In this document: positions 7,917 through 17,121 of the stretch, one piece after another
Position numbering within the stretch: position 1 is the first letter of the stretch
Layout: each line of letters begins with the position of its first letter
Assembly: GCA_016290325.1 (NCBI GenBank)
Contig: JAEETL010000018.1
Span: 1 to 53,468, forward strand
Source of the DNA: Muribaculaceae bacterium
GTDB taxonomy: Bacteria; Bacteroidota; Bacteroidia; Bacteroidales; Muribaculaceae
Length of the DNA stretch: 53,468 nt
Direction: 5' to 3'
Position numbers and translations under genes: made by a program
The notes under the pieces: model-generated
Database searches by the model: none
Told to the model about the DNA's origin: nothing
Seen by the model: the letters and a program-made list of their open reading frames with translations, nothing else

Positions 7917-7951
7917 TGACAAAATGTCAGCTTTTCGTTATTGGCATAAGT
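7917..7951 (+). promoter_or_regulatory. Candidate heat-shock promoter/operator of clpB
   Basis: The palindrome TGACA-AAA-TGTCA (7917-7929) lies 73 bp before the clpB start codon. It is followed by G, CTTTTCGT and TATTGGCA. The same layout (TGACA-TTT-TGGCAG, then a T-rich 9-mer, then TAATTTTG) precedes hsp20 on the minus strand at 48588-48619. Two chaperone genes sharing the element at a similar distance from a -7-like box suggest a common heat-shock control site. Which protein reads it is unknown; no sigma-32-like -35/-10 pair is visible. Confidence 0.55.
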
Positions 7952-8001
7952 GTTGAAGGTTCATGTTGCGAAAACAAATAGAATGAAAGGAGAAACTACA
8001 T

Positions 8002-10590
8002 ATGAACTTTAACAACTTCACAATCAAAGCACAAGAGGTTGTGCAGAAGTCAGTAGAACTGACCCGTGCCAATGGTCATCAGGCCATCGAGCCCGAGCAT
8101 CTGCTGAAGGCTGTCATGACCGAGGGAGAAGCCGTGGTTCGCTTCATTTTCCAGAAACTGGATATCAATGAAGCTAACGTTGAACGCTCTCTTGAAACCG
8201 CATTGCAGAAACTGCCGCGAGTGAGCGGTGGTGAGCCCTACTTGAGCAACAGTGCCAGCCAAGTGATTAACAAGGCTAGCGACATCGCCAGCAAGAACGG
8301 TGACCAATATGTTACTGTCGAGACGTTGCTCATGGCATTATTTGAAGTCAAGTCAACCGCTTCCAGTATCTTGAAGGAAACAGGAATGACCCATGACGAA
8401 CTTAAGGCTGCTATTGACGAGCTGCGTAAAGGCAAAAACGCCACATCGCAGAGTGCCGAGGAGCAGTATAACGCATTGAGCAAATATGCCGTCAACTTAA
8501 ATGAACGCGCCCGCCAAGGCAAACTCGATCCCGTGATTGGGCGTGATGATGAGATTCGTCGCGTGCTTCAGATTCTGAGCCGCCGCACGAAGAACAATCC
8601 TATCCTTATCGGTGAGCCAGGTACTGGTAAAACAGCTATTGTCGAGGGTCTTGCTCAGCGTATCGTTCGCGGTGATGTGCCCGAGAACCTCAAGATGAAA
8701 CAAGTCTTTTCACTTGACATGGGTGCACTGATTGCCGGCGCCAAATATCAAGGAGAATTTGAGGAACGCCTCAAATCGGTCATCAATGAGATCACTCAGG
8801 CTAATGGCGAGATCATTCTGTTCATTGACGAGATTCACACACTCGTGGGTGCTGGCAAAAACAGCGGCGCGATGGATGCCGCCAATATCCTAAAACCGGC
8901 TCTGGCCCGTGGAGACTTGCGCAGCATAGGTGCAACAACCCTCGATGAGTACCAAAAGTACTTTGAGAAGGACAAGGCCCTTGAGCGCCGCTTCCAGATT
9001 GTCATGGTGGATGAGCCTGACGAAGAGAGCTCGATTGCCATCCTGCGCGGTCTGAAAGAGAAATATGAGAACCACCACAAAGTGCGCATCAAGGATGATG
9101 CCATCATAGCCGCCGTGCAACTGAGCCAACGCTACATCAGTGACCGCTTCCTGCCCGACAAAGCTATCGACCTAATTGATGAAGCAGCCGCTAAACTGCG
9201 CATTGAGATGGACAGTGTTCCCCAGGGTCTTGACGAAATCTCGCGTAAGATTTCCCAGCTCGAGATTGAGCGCGCAGCCATCAAGCGTGATGGCGACGAA
9301 AGCCGCATTGCCGACCTTGACCATCAAATCGCTAACCTCAAGGAACGAGAAAGCGACTACAACGCCAAGTGGAAGAGTGAAAAAGAGATGATCAATCGCA
9401 TCCAACAAAACAAGATTGACATCGAGCAACTCAACTTTGAAGCTGAAAGGGCTGAACGCAACGGCGACTACGGCAGGGTTGCAGAAATCCGCTATTCGCT
9501 CATCAAGCAGAAGCAGGATGAGAACGAACAAATCCAGCAGCGCCTAAGAGAAATGCAAGGCGACAAGGCCCTCATCAAGGAGGAAATTGATAGTGATGAC
9601 ATCGCTGAGATTGTCTCCCGCTGGACAGGTATCCCCGTCACTAAGATGCTTCAGAGCGAGAAAGAAAAGCTGTTACACCTTGAGGAAGAACTTCACAAGC
9701 GTGTAGTGGGTCAAGATGATGCCATCAAGGCCATCAGTGATGCCGTTCGTCGCAGCCGTGCCGGCTTGAACGATCCCCGCCGTCCGATAGGTTCATTTAT
9801 CTTCCTTGGCACGACAGGTGTCGGTAAAACGGAGTTGGCCAAGGCTCTTGCCGACTACATGTTCAATGACGAGAACATGATGACCCGTATCGACATGAGC
9901 GAGTATCAGGAGAAGTTCTCAGTGACTCGCCTCATCGGATCACCTCCTGGTTATGTGGGTTATGACGAGGGTGGCCAATTGACCGAGGCCGTTAGGCGCA
10001 AGCCCTATTCGGTAGTGCTGTTTGATGAGATCGAAAAGGCCAATCCCGATGTGTTCAACGTATTGCTGCAGGTTCTTGACGACGGACGTTTAACCGATAA
10101 TAAGGGCCGTACAGTCAATTTCAAGAATACCATCATCATCATGACGAGCAACATGGGTTCAGGCCTGATTCGTGAACGCTTTGAGCACTTAACACCAGAC
10201 AACCGAGAGGAAGTCATAGGGCGCACACGCGACGAAGTGATGGATATGCTGAAAAAGGCCATTAGGCCCGAGTTCCTGAACCGTATCGATGAGATTATCA
10301 TGTTCACGCCGCTTGATGAAGAGCAGATCCATCAGATTGTCACCATGCAGCTGGCTGGAGTGAAGAAAATGCTCGCTAAGAACGGTATCACACTCGAAGC
10401 AACCGATGCTGCCGTTACCCTGATTGCACGGGCAGGCTATGATCCCGAATTCGGTGCTCGTCCCGTCAAGCGAGCCATCCAGAGCATGGTTCTCAACCAG
10501 CTCAGTAAAGACATCATTGCCTCCAAGGTCAACCGCGACCGTCCCATCATCATTGATGCAGAAGGCAACGACTTGGTCTTCAAGAACTGA
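8002..10590 (+). CDS. clpB: ATP-dependent chaperone ClpB
   Basis: A full-length ClpB of 862 residues. In order: Clp N domain repeats ([18 protein letters not shown] and the second copy near residue 85), first AAA+ domain with Walker A GEPGTGKT at about 204 and Walker [11 protein letters not shown], the coiled-coil M domain around residues 410-530 that identifies ClpB rather than ClpA/ClpC, and the second AAA+ domain with GTTGVGKT at about 603, [29 protein letters not shown] and the sensor-2 region [10 protein letters not shown]. It unfolds aggregated proteins together with DnaK. A GAAAGGAG sequence about 10 bp upstream is an unusually good ribosome-binding site for this phylum. A palindrome shared with hsp20 lies upstream. 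Confidence 0.98.
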   Translation: MNFNNFTIKAQEVVQKSVELTRANGHQAIEPEHLLKAVMTEGEAVVRFIFQKLDINEANVERSLETALQKLPRVSGGEPYLSNSASQVINKASDIASKNGDQYVTVETLLMALFEVKSTASSILKETGMTHDELKAAIDELRKGKNATSQSAEEQYNALSKYAVNLNERARQGKLDPVIGRDDEIRRVLQILSRRTKNNPILIGEPGTGKTAIVEGLAQRIVRGDVPENLKMKQVFSLDMGALIAGAKYQGEFEERLKSVINEITQANGEIILFIDEIHTLVGAGKNSGAMDAANILKPALARGDLRSIGATTLDEYQKYFEKDKALERRFQIVMVDEPDEESSIAILRGLKEKYENHHKVRIKDDAIIAAVQLSQRYISDRFLPDKAIDLIDEAAAKLRIEMDSVPQGLDEISRKISQLEIERAAIKRDGDESRIADLDHQIANLKERESDYNAKWKSEKEMINRIQQNKIDIEQLNFEAERAERNGDYGRVAEIRYSLIKQKQDENEQIQQRLREMQGDKALIKEEIDSDDIAEIVSRWTGIPVTKMLQSEKEKLLHLEEELHKRVVGQDDAIKAISDAVRRSRAGLNDPRRPIGSFIFLGTTGVGKTELAKALADYMFNDENMMTRIDMSEYQEKFSVTRLIGSPPGYVGYDEGGQLTEAVRRKPYSVVLFDEIEKANPDVFNVLLQVLDDGRLTDNKGRTVNFKNTIIIMTSNMGSGLIRERFEHLTPDNREEVIGRTRDEVMDMLKKAIRPEFLNRIDEIIMFTPLDEEQIHQIVTMQLAGVKKMLAKNGITLEATDAAVTLIARAGYDPEFGARPVKRAIQSMVLNQLSKDIIASKVNRDRPIIIDAEGNDLVFKN

Positions 10591-10611
10591 GAATAATCTA
10601 AACCCATCTTT

Positions 10612-10646
10612 GTGTGGGCGGCATTAAGTGCCGTCCACACTTTTTT
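10612..10646 (+). terminator. Intrinsic terminator after clpB
   Basis: A 12-bp stem (GTGTGGGCGGCA at 10612-10623 with its complement ending at 10640, one G-T pair), a 5-nt loop, and a run of six T at 10641-10646. Confidence 0.92.
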
Positions 10647-10707
10647 CATTTCCATCCCGAACATAAGTGCCATATTCAAGAAAAACACTAATTTTGCAGT
10701 TGAATGT

Positions 10708-10750
10708 ATTGCTTCGAGTATCATCTCTTAAATTATAAGCAATGATACTC
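10708..10750 (+). promoter_or_regulatory. Leader with two interleaved inverted repeats before the DUF6056 pair
   Basis: ATTGCTT (10708-10714) is complementary to AAGCAAT (10737-10743), and GAGTATC (10716-10722) is complementary to GATACTC (10744-10750), with the order 5'A-5'B-3'A-3'B. A TAATTTTG -7 box at 10689-10696 places the region inside the transcript, 36 nt before the start codon at 10786. The interleaved order allows either two mutually exclusive hairpins or a pseudoknot-like fold. No known riboswitch is recognised. Confidence 0.4.
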
Positions 10751-10785
10751 CTATACATTAGAAAACCTCTACAATTGAATATAGC

Positions 10786-12414
10786 ATGACAAAACAAAAC
10801 CATAAGATTCTATGTGCGGCATTTCTCCTGGTCGTAGCGGTGGTGATGTACTTTTTCAATCGTTTTACCCCGATATTTTGTGACGATTGGCACTACTGCT
10901 TTATCTTCGGGACACAAACCCCAATTCGCACAATTGGAGACATTTTCGTTAGCCAATGGCACCATTATTTCGAGTTCACCAATGGCCGTGTGGTTGCCCA
11001 TTTCTTTGTGCAATTGTTTGACGGAATTTTGGGCAAGGGACTGTTTAACGTGTTTAATGCAATCTTCTTCGCATTGTTCTTATACGCCCTTGCTGTCACC
11101 ACATCGAGGGATAAAAGCCAGTACTACAAAATCATGTCGGTGGCATTCATCCTGATCTTGCTCGTCATGACCGGATTCAAATATGTGTTCCTGTGGATGA
11201 GCGGATCCTGCAACTACCTGTGGATGGCTATACTCTTGCTATTCTTCTTCCGCTTAATGGAAAAAGAGGAAGTTCCCAAGAAATATAATGTATTGCTGCT
11301 CCTGTTTGGCTTTGTGTGCGGTTGGACAAATGAGGCGATGGTTGTGGGACTTGGCGCAGGCTATTTCTTCTATTATATCACCCACTGGAAGCAGTTGAAA
11401 TCCCACAGGATTTACCTATTTGCTGGATTCTGTATTGGCGCATTATTCCTCGTCCTGTCACCAGCCTCAATCCACAGGGCATTCACTTCAAGCGCCCGCA
11501 ATTTCACGCTCATGGACCGCATCGTGAACATGCAGAATCTGAGGATTTTCTTTGTGCTGATTCTTTTCATAATAGCTAAAGCCGCTTTCAGGAAATTGGA
11601 TTTCAAGCAGTGGGTAAAGAGAGAGCAAGTGCTCATTATTGCCATCTTAGTGTCGCTTGTGTTCATCCTGTTTACCGGTTTTTATCTGGTTCACTCAAGG
11701 TTTGGCATCGAATTCTTCTCACTGATGTTACTGTTAAGGACCATCACTTGGAGCAGATTGAATAATACCGTGGTTTCCATTGCCAATGCTTGTGTGCTGG
11801 CTTTTGCGGTTTATGCGATTACCGTGTGCGCCAAGTGCTATGCTGTAGGACAAGAGGAGCTTCAACCAGCCACCAAGGGCGAGACATTGATCCTGACTTC
11901 CAATCCCATAAAAACCTCGTCCTATTTGAGGCGTTTTGTGCTTGACTATTATGGATATGGCCTGCATGGTGGACTCGATGAGGAAAAGTACTATGGTGAC
12001 GATGACTGGATTGCCGACTATTACGGTCATCATGGCGTACTTGTTTACATGCTTCCTAAAGCCTTTGTGGATGACCTGCATGCCCATCCTGAGTTGTATA
12101 ACGACTTCCGCACTATGGACGATTGGCCCTTCTATGCCATCAGAATTAGTCCAGACCAAGATATCTGGTATGCCGAATTGACTTATGAGCCCTCAGAATA
12201 CAACAAACTGCCCTGGCCACTCAACCGCACCGTCATGAAGTTCAAGGACATAAGCGATTGGGATATATCGGACGTGAAATTCATGACTATAGACGGGGAC
12301 AGATTCGCTCTAGTCCGTCGTCCCCGCCCCTCCCAAGATTACCGTCTGAAGAGCATTGAGTTGGTCGAATATGGCTCCGAGAAAGCCAATGCGATGATCG
12401 AGAAAAGTAAATGA
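10786..12414 (+). CDS. DUF6056 polytopic membrane protein, first tandem copy
   Basis: A 542-residue integral membrane protein with about 10-11 hydrophobic helices in residues 1-340 and a soluble C-terminal part of about 190 residues. The first extramembrane loop has CDDWHYCFIFG, and an acidic pair after the first helix is what GT-C glycosyltransferases use for metal/lipid-phosphosugar binding. The next conserved block is QWHHYFEFTNGR. The family is DUF6056, often near surface-polysaccharide genes, with no established activity. The second copy begins 12 bp downstream, so both are likely co-transcribed. A GT-C-like sugar or phospho-alcohol transfer role is an inference. Confidence 0.7.
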   Translation: MTKQNHKILCAAFLLVVAVVMYFFNRFTPIFCDDWHYCFIFGTQTPIRTIGDIFVSQWHHYFEFTNGRVVAHFFVQLFDGILGKGLFNVFNAIFFALFLYALAVTTSRDKSQYYKIMSVAFILILLVMTGFKYVFLWMSGSCNYLWMAILLLFFFRLMEKEEVPKKYNVLLLLFGFVCGWTNEAMVVGLGAGYFFYYITHWKQLKSHRIYLFAGFCIGALFLVLSPASIHRAFTSSARNFTLMDRIVNMQNLRIFFVLILFIIAKAAFRKLDFKQWVKREQVLIIAILVSLVFILFTGFYLVHSRFGIEFFSLMLLLRTITWSRLNNTVVSIANACVLAFAVYAITVCAKCYAVGQEELQPATKGETLILTSNPIKTSSYLRRFVLDYYGYGLHGGLDEEKYYGDDDWIADYYGHHGVLVYMLPKAFVDDLHAHPELYNDFRTMDDWPFYAIRISPDQDIWYAELTYEPSEYNKLPWPLNRTVMKFKDISDWDISDVKFMTIDGDRFALVRRPRPSQDYRLKSIELVEYGSEKANAMIEKSK

Positions 12415-12426
12415 TTATAACGACTG

Positions 12427-14013
12427 ATGCACAAACTGTCAAATAAGGTATTGAGTGCGGCCCTGCTGATGGTTGTAACCGTTGTGATGTGGTTTTTCAA
12501 TCACTACACCACCCTATTTTTAGACGATTGGCACTATGCCTTCATCTTTGGGACGCTGGAGCCCATCCGTTCAATAGGTGACATCTTGGTCAGCCAATGG
12601 CACCATTATTTTGAGTTCACCAACGGCCGTTTTATCGCCCACTTTTTCGTGCAGTTATTTGACGGCATTCTGGGTAAAGGGATGTTTAACGTCTTCAATG
12701 CCGTCTTTTTTGCCTTGTTCATGTATGTGCTTGCATTTGTCTCATCAAGGAATAAGGACCACTATTACAAAATCATGTCGGTAGCATTTATCCTGATTTT
12801 GCTCGTCATGACTGGCTTCAAATATGAGTTCCTGTGGATGAGCGGAGCCTGCAACTACCTGTGGATGGCGATACTCCTGTTGTTATTCTTCCACATCATG
12901 GCAAAGGAGGAGATCTCTAAGAAGTACCATATTCCGCTGTTCCTTTTTGGATTTATCTGTGGCTGGAGCAATGAGGCGTTGGTTGTGGGCTTTGGAGCTG
13001 CCTACTTCATTTATTTCCTCACACACCGCAAACGCCTTTCAAGACATCGCCTATTGATGCTGGCTGGATTTTATTTGGGTGCGTTGGTTCTGGTATGTTC
13101 TCCTGCAGCCATCAATCGGGCGCTGAGTACCTCTGCCAGGCAGTTTAGCTTGCTGGAACGAGTGATTAATCTTCAAAACTTGGGCATCTTTTTTATCTTA
13201 ATCGCATTTGTGCTCATCAAGTCGCTCTTCGGGAGAATGAATTTCCGTGAATGGATCAAGAGAGAACAAGTCCTTATTCTCGCGACATTAATGTCGATAC
13301 TTTTCATCCTTTTCACTGGCTTTTATTATTCCCACTCGCGCTTTGGCATTGAGCTGTTCTCGCTGCTGTTACTGTTGAGGGCGATAGATTGGGATAAAGT
13401 AAACACAGTTATCGTATCTGTGGCCAACTTGTGCGTGTTGGCTTTTGCGGTTTATGCGATTTCGGCCAGCGCGAAATGCCATGCCGTAGCCACGAGCGAG
13501 TTGTCACATGTAACCGCTGGCGATAGCGTAATCATTACCACTGAAGTTATCGACCCATCATCATACTTGAGGCGGTTTATATTGGATTATGCCGGACTGG
13601 GCATAAAAAACGGAATTGACGAAGTGAAATACTTCGGCGAGGATGACTGGATTCCGAAATACTATGGCATAACGGACAAGATGGTGTATTTCTGGCCCGA
13701 CATCTTCATCCAAGACCTGCAAGCAAACTACAAATCATATGAGGAATTCCACACTCTCGAGAAACTACCGTTCTATGCCAAGAGATTAACTGACGATCAA
13801 GCGCCATCGCTGGCAGAACTGGTTTACCAGCCTTCGAAATTCAGTTCGCTTCCATGGCCGCTGAACCGCATTTGCGAAAAGTGTTTTGGATTCTTAGATA
13901 GTGAGGTAACTACCGTTAGGGTTTTGCCCATCGATGGTGAGCAATACGTAATTGTCAACAAGACACGTGCCTCGTTGAATCAACAATTAAAGGAAATCAG
14001 ACTCTTGGAGTAA
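12427..14013 (+). CDS. DUF6056 polytopic membrane protein, second tandem copy
   Basis: A 528-residue paralogue of the preceding protein, aligned over its whole length: LDDWHYAFIFGTLEPIRSIGDI, QWHHYFEFTNGR, AHFFVQLFDGILGKGMFNVFNA and the EFLWMSGACNYLWMAI block recur almost unchanged. Divergence increases in the soluble C-terminal third, although YLRRFILDYAGLG and LPWPLNR remain. This is a tandem duplication with both copies intact and the acidic pair (DD, about residue 35) kept, which argues for two related substrates rather than decay. It converges on rfbC with a 14-bp gap. Confidence 0.7.
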   Translation: MHKLSNKVLSAALLMVVTVVMWFFNHYTTLFLDDWHYAFIFGTLEPIRSIGDILVSQWHHYFEFTNGRFIAHFFVQLFDGILGKGMFNVFNAVFFALFMYVLAFVSSRNKDHYYKIMSVAFILILLVMTGFKYEFLWMSGACNYLWMAILLLLFFHIMAKEEISKKYHIPLFLFGFICGWSNEALVVGFGAAYFIYFLTHRKRLSRHRLLMLAGFYLGALVLVCSPAAINRALSTSARQFSLLERVINLQNLGIFFILIAFVLIKSLFGRMNFREWIKREQVLILATLMSILFILFTGFYYSHSRFGIELFSLLLLLRAIDWDKVNTVIVSVANLCVLAFAVYAISASAKCHAVATSELSHVTAGDSVIITTEVIDPSSYLRRFILDYAGLGIKNGIDEVKYFGEDDWIPKYYGITDKMVYFWPDIFIQDLQANYKSYEEFHTLEKLPFYAKRLTDDQAPSLAELVYQPSKFSSLPWPLNRICEKCFGFLDSEVTTVRVLPIDGEQYVIVNKTRASLNQQLKEIRLLE

Positions 14014-14027
14014 AATATAAAATGTTG

Positions 14028-14585
14028 TCAGAATCCGAGGAAATCAGGTGTCATTTCCTCTAGATTCATGCCTTTCAGGTCTTTTTCGCTCAACAGCATT
14101 TCATCGGGTGCAATGCGCCAGTCAATGCCCAACGCGGGCTCATCAAAGCGCAGGGTGGCCTCGCTTTGGGGCGCATAAGGATTATCGACCTTGTACTGGA
14201 ACTGTGCCGCATCACTCAGCACCACAAAACCATGAGCAAAGCCACGAGGTATGAAGAGTTGGCGCCCGGTTTCTGCACTCAGTTCGACAGCGACATGTTT
14301 TCCCCAAGTAGGGCTTCCCTTGCGTAAATCCACCACGATATCAAGCACAGTACCATATGACACGCGCACTAGCTTGGCCTGGCTGAACTCACCGCGCTGG
14401 AAGTGCAGACCGCGCAACACGCCATGCCCCGAGAACGACTCATTGTCCTGCACAAAGTCCACATGCCCCACATGGGCATCAAACTCAGCCTGCTTGAAGG
14501 TCTCGCAAAAATAACCCCGGCTATCGCCAAACTTCTTGGGTTGAACGATCCAAACCCCTTTAATGTCCTGTTCGATGAAATCCAT
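14028..14585 (-). CDS. rfbC: dTDP-4-dehydrorhamnose 3,5-epimerase
   Basis: A 185-residue RmlC/RfbC cupin. Diagnostic pieces are GVWIVQPKKFGDSRGYFCETF, the catalytic His region GVLRGLHFQRG, AKLVRVSYGTVLDIVVDLRKGSPTWGK, and the C-terminal FIPRGFAHGFVVLSDAAQFQYKVDNPYAP with the Tyr of the active site. It inverts C3 and C5 of dTDP-4-keto-6-deoxyglucose on the way to dTDP-L-rhamnose. The rfbA, rfbB and rfbD genes are not in this window, so the copy is separated from the rest of the pathway. Confidence 0.95.
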   Translation of the reverse strand: MDFIEQDIKGVWIVQPKKFGDSRGYFCETFKQAEFDAHVGHVDFVQDNESFSGHGVLRGLHFQRGEFSQAKLVRVSYGTVLDIVVDLRKGSPTWGKHVAVELSAETGRQLFIPRGFAHGFVVLSDAAQFQYKVDNPYAPQSEATLRFDEPALGIDWRIAPDEMLLSEKDLKGMNLEEMTPDFLGF

Positions 14586-14664
14586 ATCTTGGCATTAGTT
14601 GATAAATTATCGGCAAAATTAACCATTTTAATGCATCGATACAAGATTATTCAAGAAATTCAAG

Positions 14665-14672
14665 TACTTTTG
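14665..14672 (+). promoter_or_regulatory. -7 box for the GlmU-like gene
   Basis: TACTTTTG fits TAnnTTTG and lies 26 bp before the start codon at 14698. No TTG is found at the expected -33 distance, so support is partial. Confidence 0.4.
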
Positions 14673-14697
14673 CCGACAATAAAACAATAACTACGCG

Positions 14698-15894
14698 ATG
14701 AAGAAGACCACACGCAATGTCATCCTGTTTGACGACAATGAGATGCGCAAGCACTTGATGCCCTTTACTTACACGCGCCCGACGGCAGAGCTTCGTGTGG
14801 GCATCACCACCATATCCGAGAAATGGCAAGCCATGCTCGGCGAGGCCACTTACAGTTTCCTTACCGTTCCCTACCTGAAGAAGAAGTTCCCGTTGCACGC
14901 CCGTCGCAGCAGTAACCTCATGGTAGCGGGCCACGTCATCCCCACCCCCAAGCTGGCCCAGCTAGTTCTCGACCTGCAAGAGGGAGAGGCGTTGATGGTG
15001 GGCGAGACGCTCATCGCTTTTAACGGCAGCGCTCATGACTTTGACGCGCGTCACTACAGCCGTGTGGTCTACCCCAAGCGCAAACCGCTAATTGTCAACC
15101 ACCTGTATGACATTTTTGAGTTCAATGGCAAAGTGTTGGAACAGGACTTCGTCCGGCTGACCGCTGGCCGCCAGTCGCAACCCCTGTCTCCGACGAATAC
15201 AGTCATTGGCGACACCAAGCGCATCTTTGTCGAGGAGGGCGCCTATGTCGAGGGCGCAATGCTCAACACTCAATCCGGCCCCATCTACATCGGCAAGGAT
15301 GTCGAGGTGATGGAGGGCGCCTGCATCCGTGGTGGCTTTGCCGCTTGCCATGACGCCAAGGTGCGCATCGGTGCCAAAGTCTATGGCGCAACTACCCTTG
15401 GGCCGCATGTCAAGATTGGCGGCGAGGTCGAGAATACCGTCTTCATCGGTTACAGCAACAAGGCGCATGACGGTTTCTTGGGTGACGCGGTCATCGGCGA
15501 GTGGTGCAACATCGGCGGCGGAACCACAGCGAGTAACCTCAAGAACGACTATGCCGAAATCAAGCTCTGGAATTATGCCAGCAAGCGGTTTGAGCGCACG
15601 GGGCTGCAGTTCTGTGGCCTGTTTATGGGTGACCACAGTAAGATCGGCGTGAATGGCATGATCAACACCGCCACTGTGCTAGGCGTTGGCGTGAACATCC
15701 ACGGAGCCGGTTTCCCGCGCAACTTTGTCGCCTCGTTCCAGGAGGGCAGTGCCACCGCTGGCTTTAAAGACGTGCCTCTAGAGACATTCTACACCATTGC
15801 CGAGCGCGTGATGGCGCGTCGCAACATCCCCTTCACCGAGGTGGACCGCAACATCTTCAAGGCGATTTACAACATCCGCGACCGCTACAAGTAA
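14698..15894 (+). CDS. GlmU-family sugar nucleotidyltransferase-like protein with left-handed beta-helix
   Basis: A 398-residue protein. The first 180 residues form the NTP_transf_4-type module of Bacteroidetes (ILFDDNEMRKHLMPFTYTRPTAELRVGI), which lacks the canonical GxGxRM signature of nucleotidyltransferases. Residues 190-370 are hexapeptide repeats (IYIGKDVEVMEGACIRGG, VRIGAKVYGATTLGPHVKIGG, then NIGGGTTASNLKNDYAEIKLW), the acyltransferase beta-helix with the NDYAEIK segment seen in GlmU C-domains. It probably takes part in UDP-GlcNAc or other sugar-nucleotide synthesis; whether the N-domain is active is uncertain. It is divergent from rfbC. Confidence 0.8.
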   Translation: MKKTTRNVILFDDNEMRKHLMPFTYTRPTAELRVGITTISEKWQAMLGEATYSFLTVPYLKKKFPLHARRSSNLMVAGHVIPTPKLAQLVLDLQEGEALMVGETLIAFNGSAHDFDARHYSRVVYPKRKPLIVNHLYDIFEFNGKVLEQDFVRLTAGRQSQPLSPTNTVIGDTKRIFVEEGAYVEGAMLNTQSGPIYIGKDVEVMEGACIRGGFAACHDAKVRIGAKVYGATTLGPHVKIGGEVENTVFIGYSNKAHDGFLGDAVIGEWCNIGGGTTASNLKNDYAEIKLWNYASKRFERTGLQFCGLFMGDHSKIGVNGMINTATVLGVGVNIHGAGFPRNFVASFQEGSATAGFKDVPLETFYTIAERVMARRNIPFTEVDRNIFKAIYNIRDRYK

Positions 15895-15998
15895 CCACTT
15901 TGCTCGCGAAACGAGCAGGCGTTAGGTTTTAGGGACTGACGCACCCTGAAACCCCGCGCTAAGGCACCAAGGCGAGGCTGCACAGCTTCTGTTACGGA

Positions 15999-17102
15999 TT
16001 ACTCGCTGTAGTTGTGGTCGATGACAATAGAGACTTTCTCGCCGGGGACGAGAGGTTGAATCTCTTGGGTGAGGGTATTGATAAAGGCCGCATCGTCGTG
16101 AATGGTCAGGTCGGGGACGACATCGACCGAGACGCGGTGCTCGTCAGCAAAATAGTAGAAACCGTGAACCTGCTCGATATGTTCGTTGGCAGCCAAGGCT
16201 TGCATGACGGCGTGTTGCAGTTCGGCACGTCGGTTTTCGCCTGTTGCCACGGCATAGATGCCCACAGTCATGATGATGCCGTGACGAGCAAACATCTCCT
16301 CGCTGATGCGGCGCGTCAGGCCGTGAATCTGATGGGCATCCATCGTGTCGAGGACATTGATGTGGAGCGAGCCGATTTGCACGTCAGGACCGTAGTTGTG
16401 CAGAATAATGTCAAACACACCGCGCACGCCGTCAAAGCTGGCCACCTCACGCTTGATTTGCGATAGCAGTTCGGGGGAAACCTTGGCGCCCAGCAATTCG
16501 TTGACGGGGGAGGCTAGCATTTCGATACCCGCCTTGATGATGACTAGCGAGATGAGAGCGCCCAGGATGCCGTCGAGCGAAACATTCCACAACAGCATCA
16601 CTCCAGCCGAAATGAGAGTGGCTAACGTGATAATGGCATCAAACAGGGCATCGGAGCCCGAAGCGATCAAGGCATCGCTCTTCAACTGCTCGCCTTTCTT
16701 TTTCACATACTGCCCCAGCACCAGCTTCACGGCAATTGCCACGATGATGACGATGAGCGTTACCGTGCTATAGGTGGGTGTAGTGGGTTCGATAATCTTC
16801 TTAATGGACTCGATGAGCGAAGTGATGCCCGCCGTGAGCACAATCACAGCGATGATGATGGCACTGAAATACTCGATGCGCCCGAAGCCGAAGGGGTGTT
16901 TCCTATCGGCAGGTCGCTGGGATAGTTTTGTTCCGACGATGGTGATGACACTTGACAGGGCGTCGCTCAAGTTGTTCACCGCATCCATAACGATAGCCAC
17001 TGAACTGGCCAGCAGACCTACGCCCGCCTTAAACGCAGCCAACAACACATTGGCAATGATGCCAATCCAACTGGTCCTGATAATCTGAGAAGAACGGTCC
17101 AT
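15999..17102 (-). CDS. Cation diffusion facilitator family transporter
   Basis: A 367-residue CDF transporter. Helix II holds the metal-binding pattern AIVMDAVNNLSDALSS (D-x3-D form), and the ADRKHPFGFGRIEYFSA loop and the DALFDAIITLATLISAG helix V supply the rest of the site. The cytoplasmic C-domain (about residues 210-290, INVLDTMDAHQIHGLTRRI) is the dimerising ferredoxin-like domain; about 75 further residues follow, longer than the shortest family members. It exports Zn2+, Fe2+ or Mn2+ using the proton gradient; the metal cannot be assigned. It starts 19 bp after the C69 dipeptidase, probably in one transcript. Confidence 0.92.
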   Translation of the reverse strand: MDRSSQIIRTSWIGIIANVLLAAFKAGVGLLASSVAIVMDAVNNLSDALSSVITIVGTKLSQRPADRKHPFGFGRIEYFSAIIIAVIVLTAGITSLIESIKKIIEPTTPTYSTVTLIVIIVAIAVKLVLGQYVKKKGEQLKSDALIASGSDALFDAIITLATLISAGVMLLWNVSLDGILGALISLVIIKAGIEMLASPVNELLGAKVSPELLSQIKREVASFDGVRGVFDIILHNYGPDVQIGSLHINVLDTMDAHQIHGLTRRISEEMFARHGIIMTVGIYAVATGENRRAELQHAVMQALAANEHIEQVHGFYYFADEHRVSVDVVPDLTIHDDAAFINTLTQEIQPLVPGEKVSIVIDHNYSE

Positions 17103-17121
17103 ATTGCTATTATTGAGTCAG

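Noticed and set aside
7033..15894. A capsule biosynthesis locus
   Set aside because: Only scattered parts (Wza-like, DUF6056, RfbC, GlmU-like) are present, separated by clpB and terminators and on both strands, with no Wzc, Wzx, Wzy or GT cluster.
15901..15917. Perfect TGCTCG-CGAAA-CGAGCA hairpin after the GlmU-like gene
   Set aside because: Only 6 bp with no T run; too weak to call a terminator or RNA gene.
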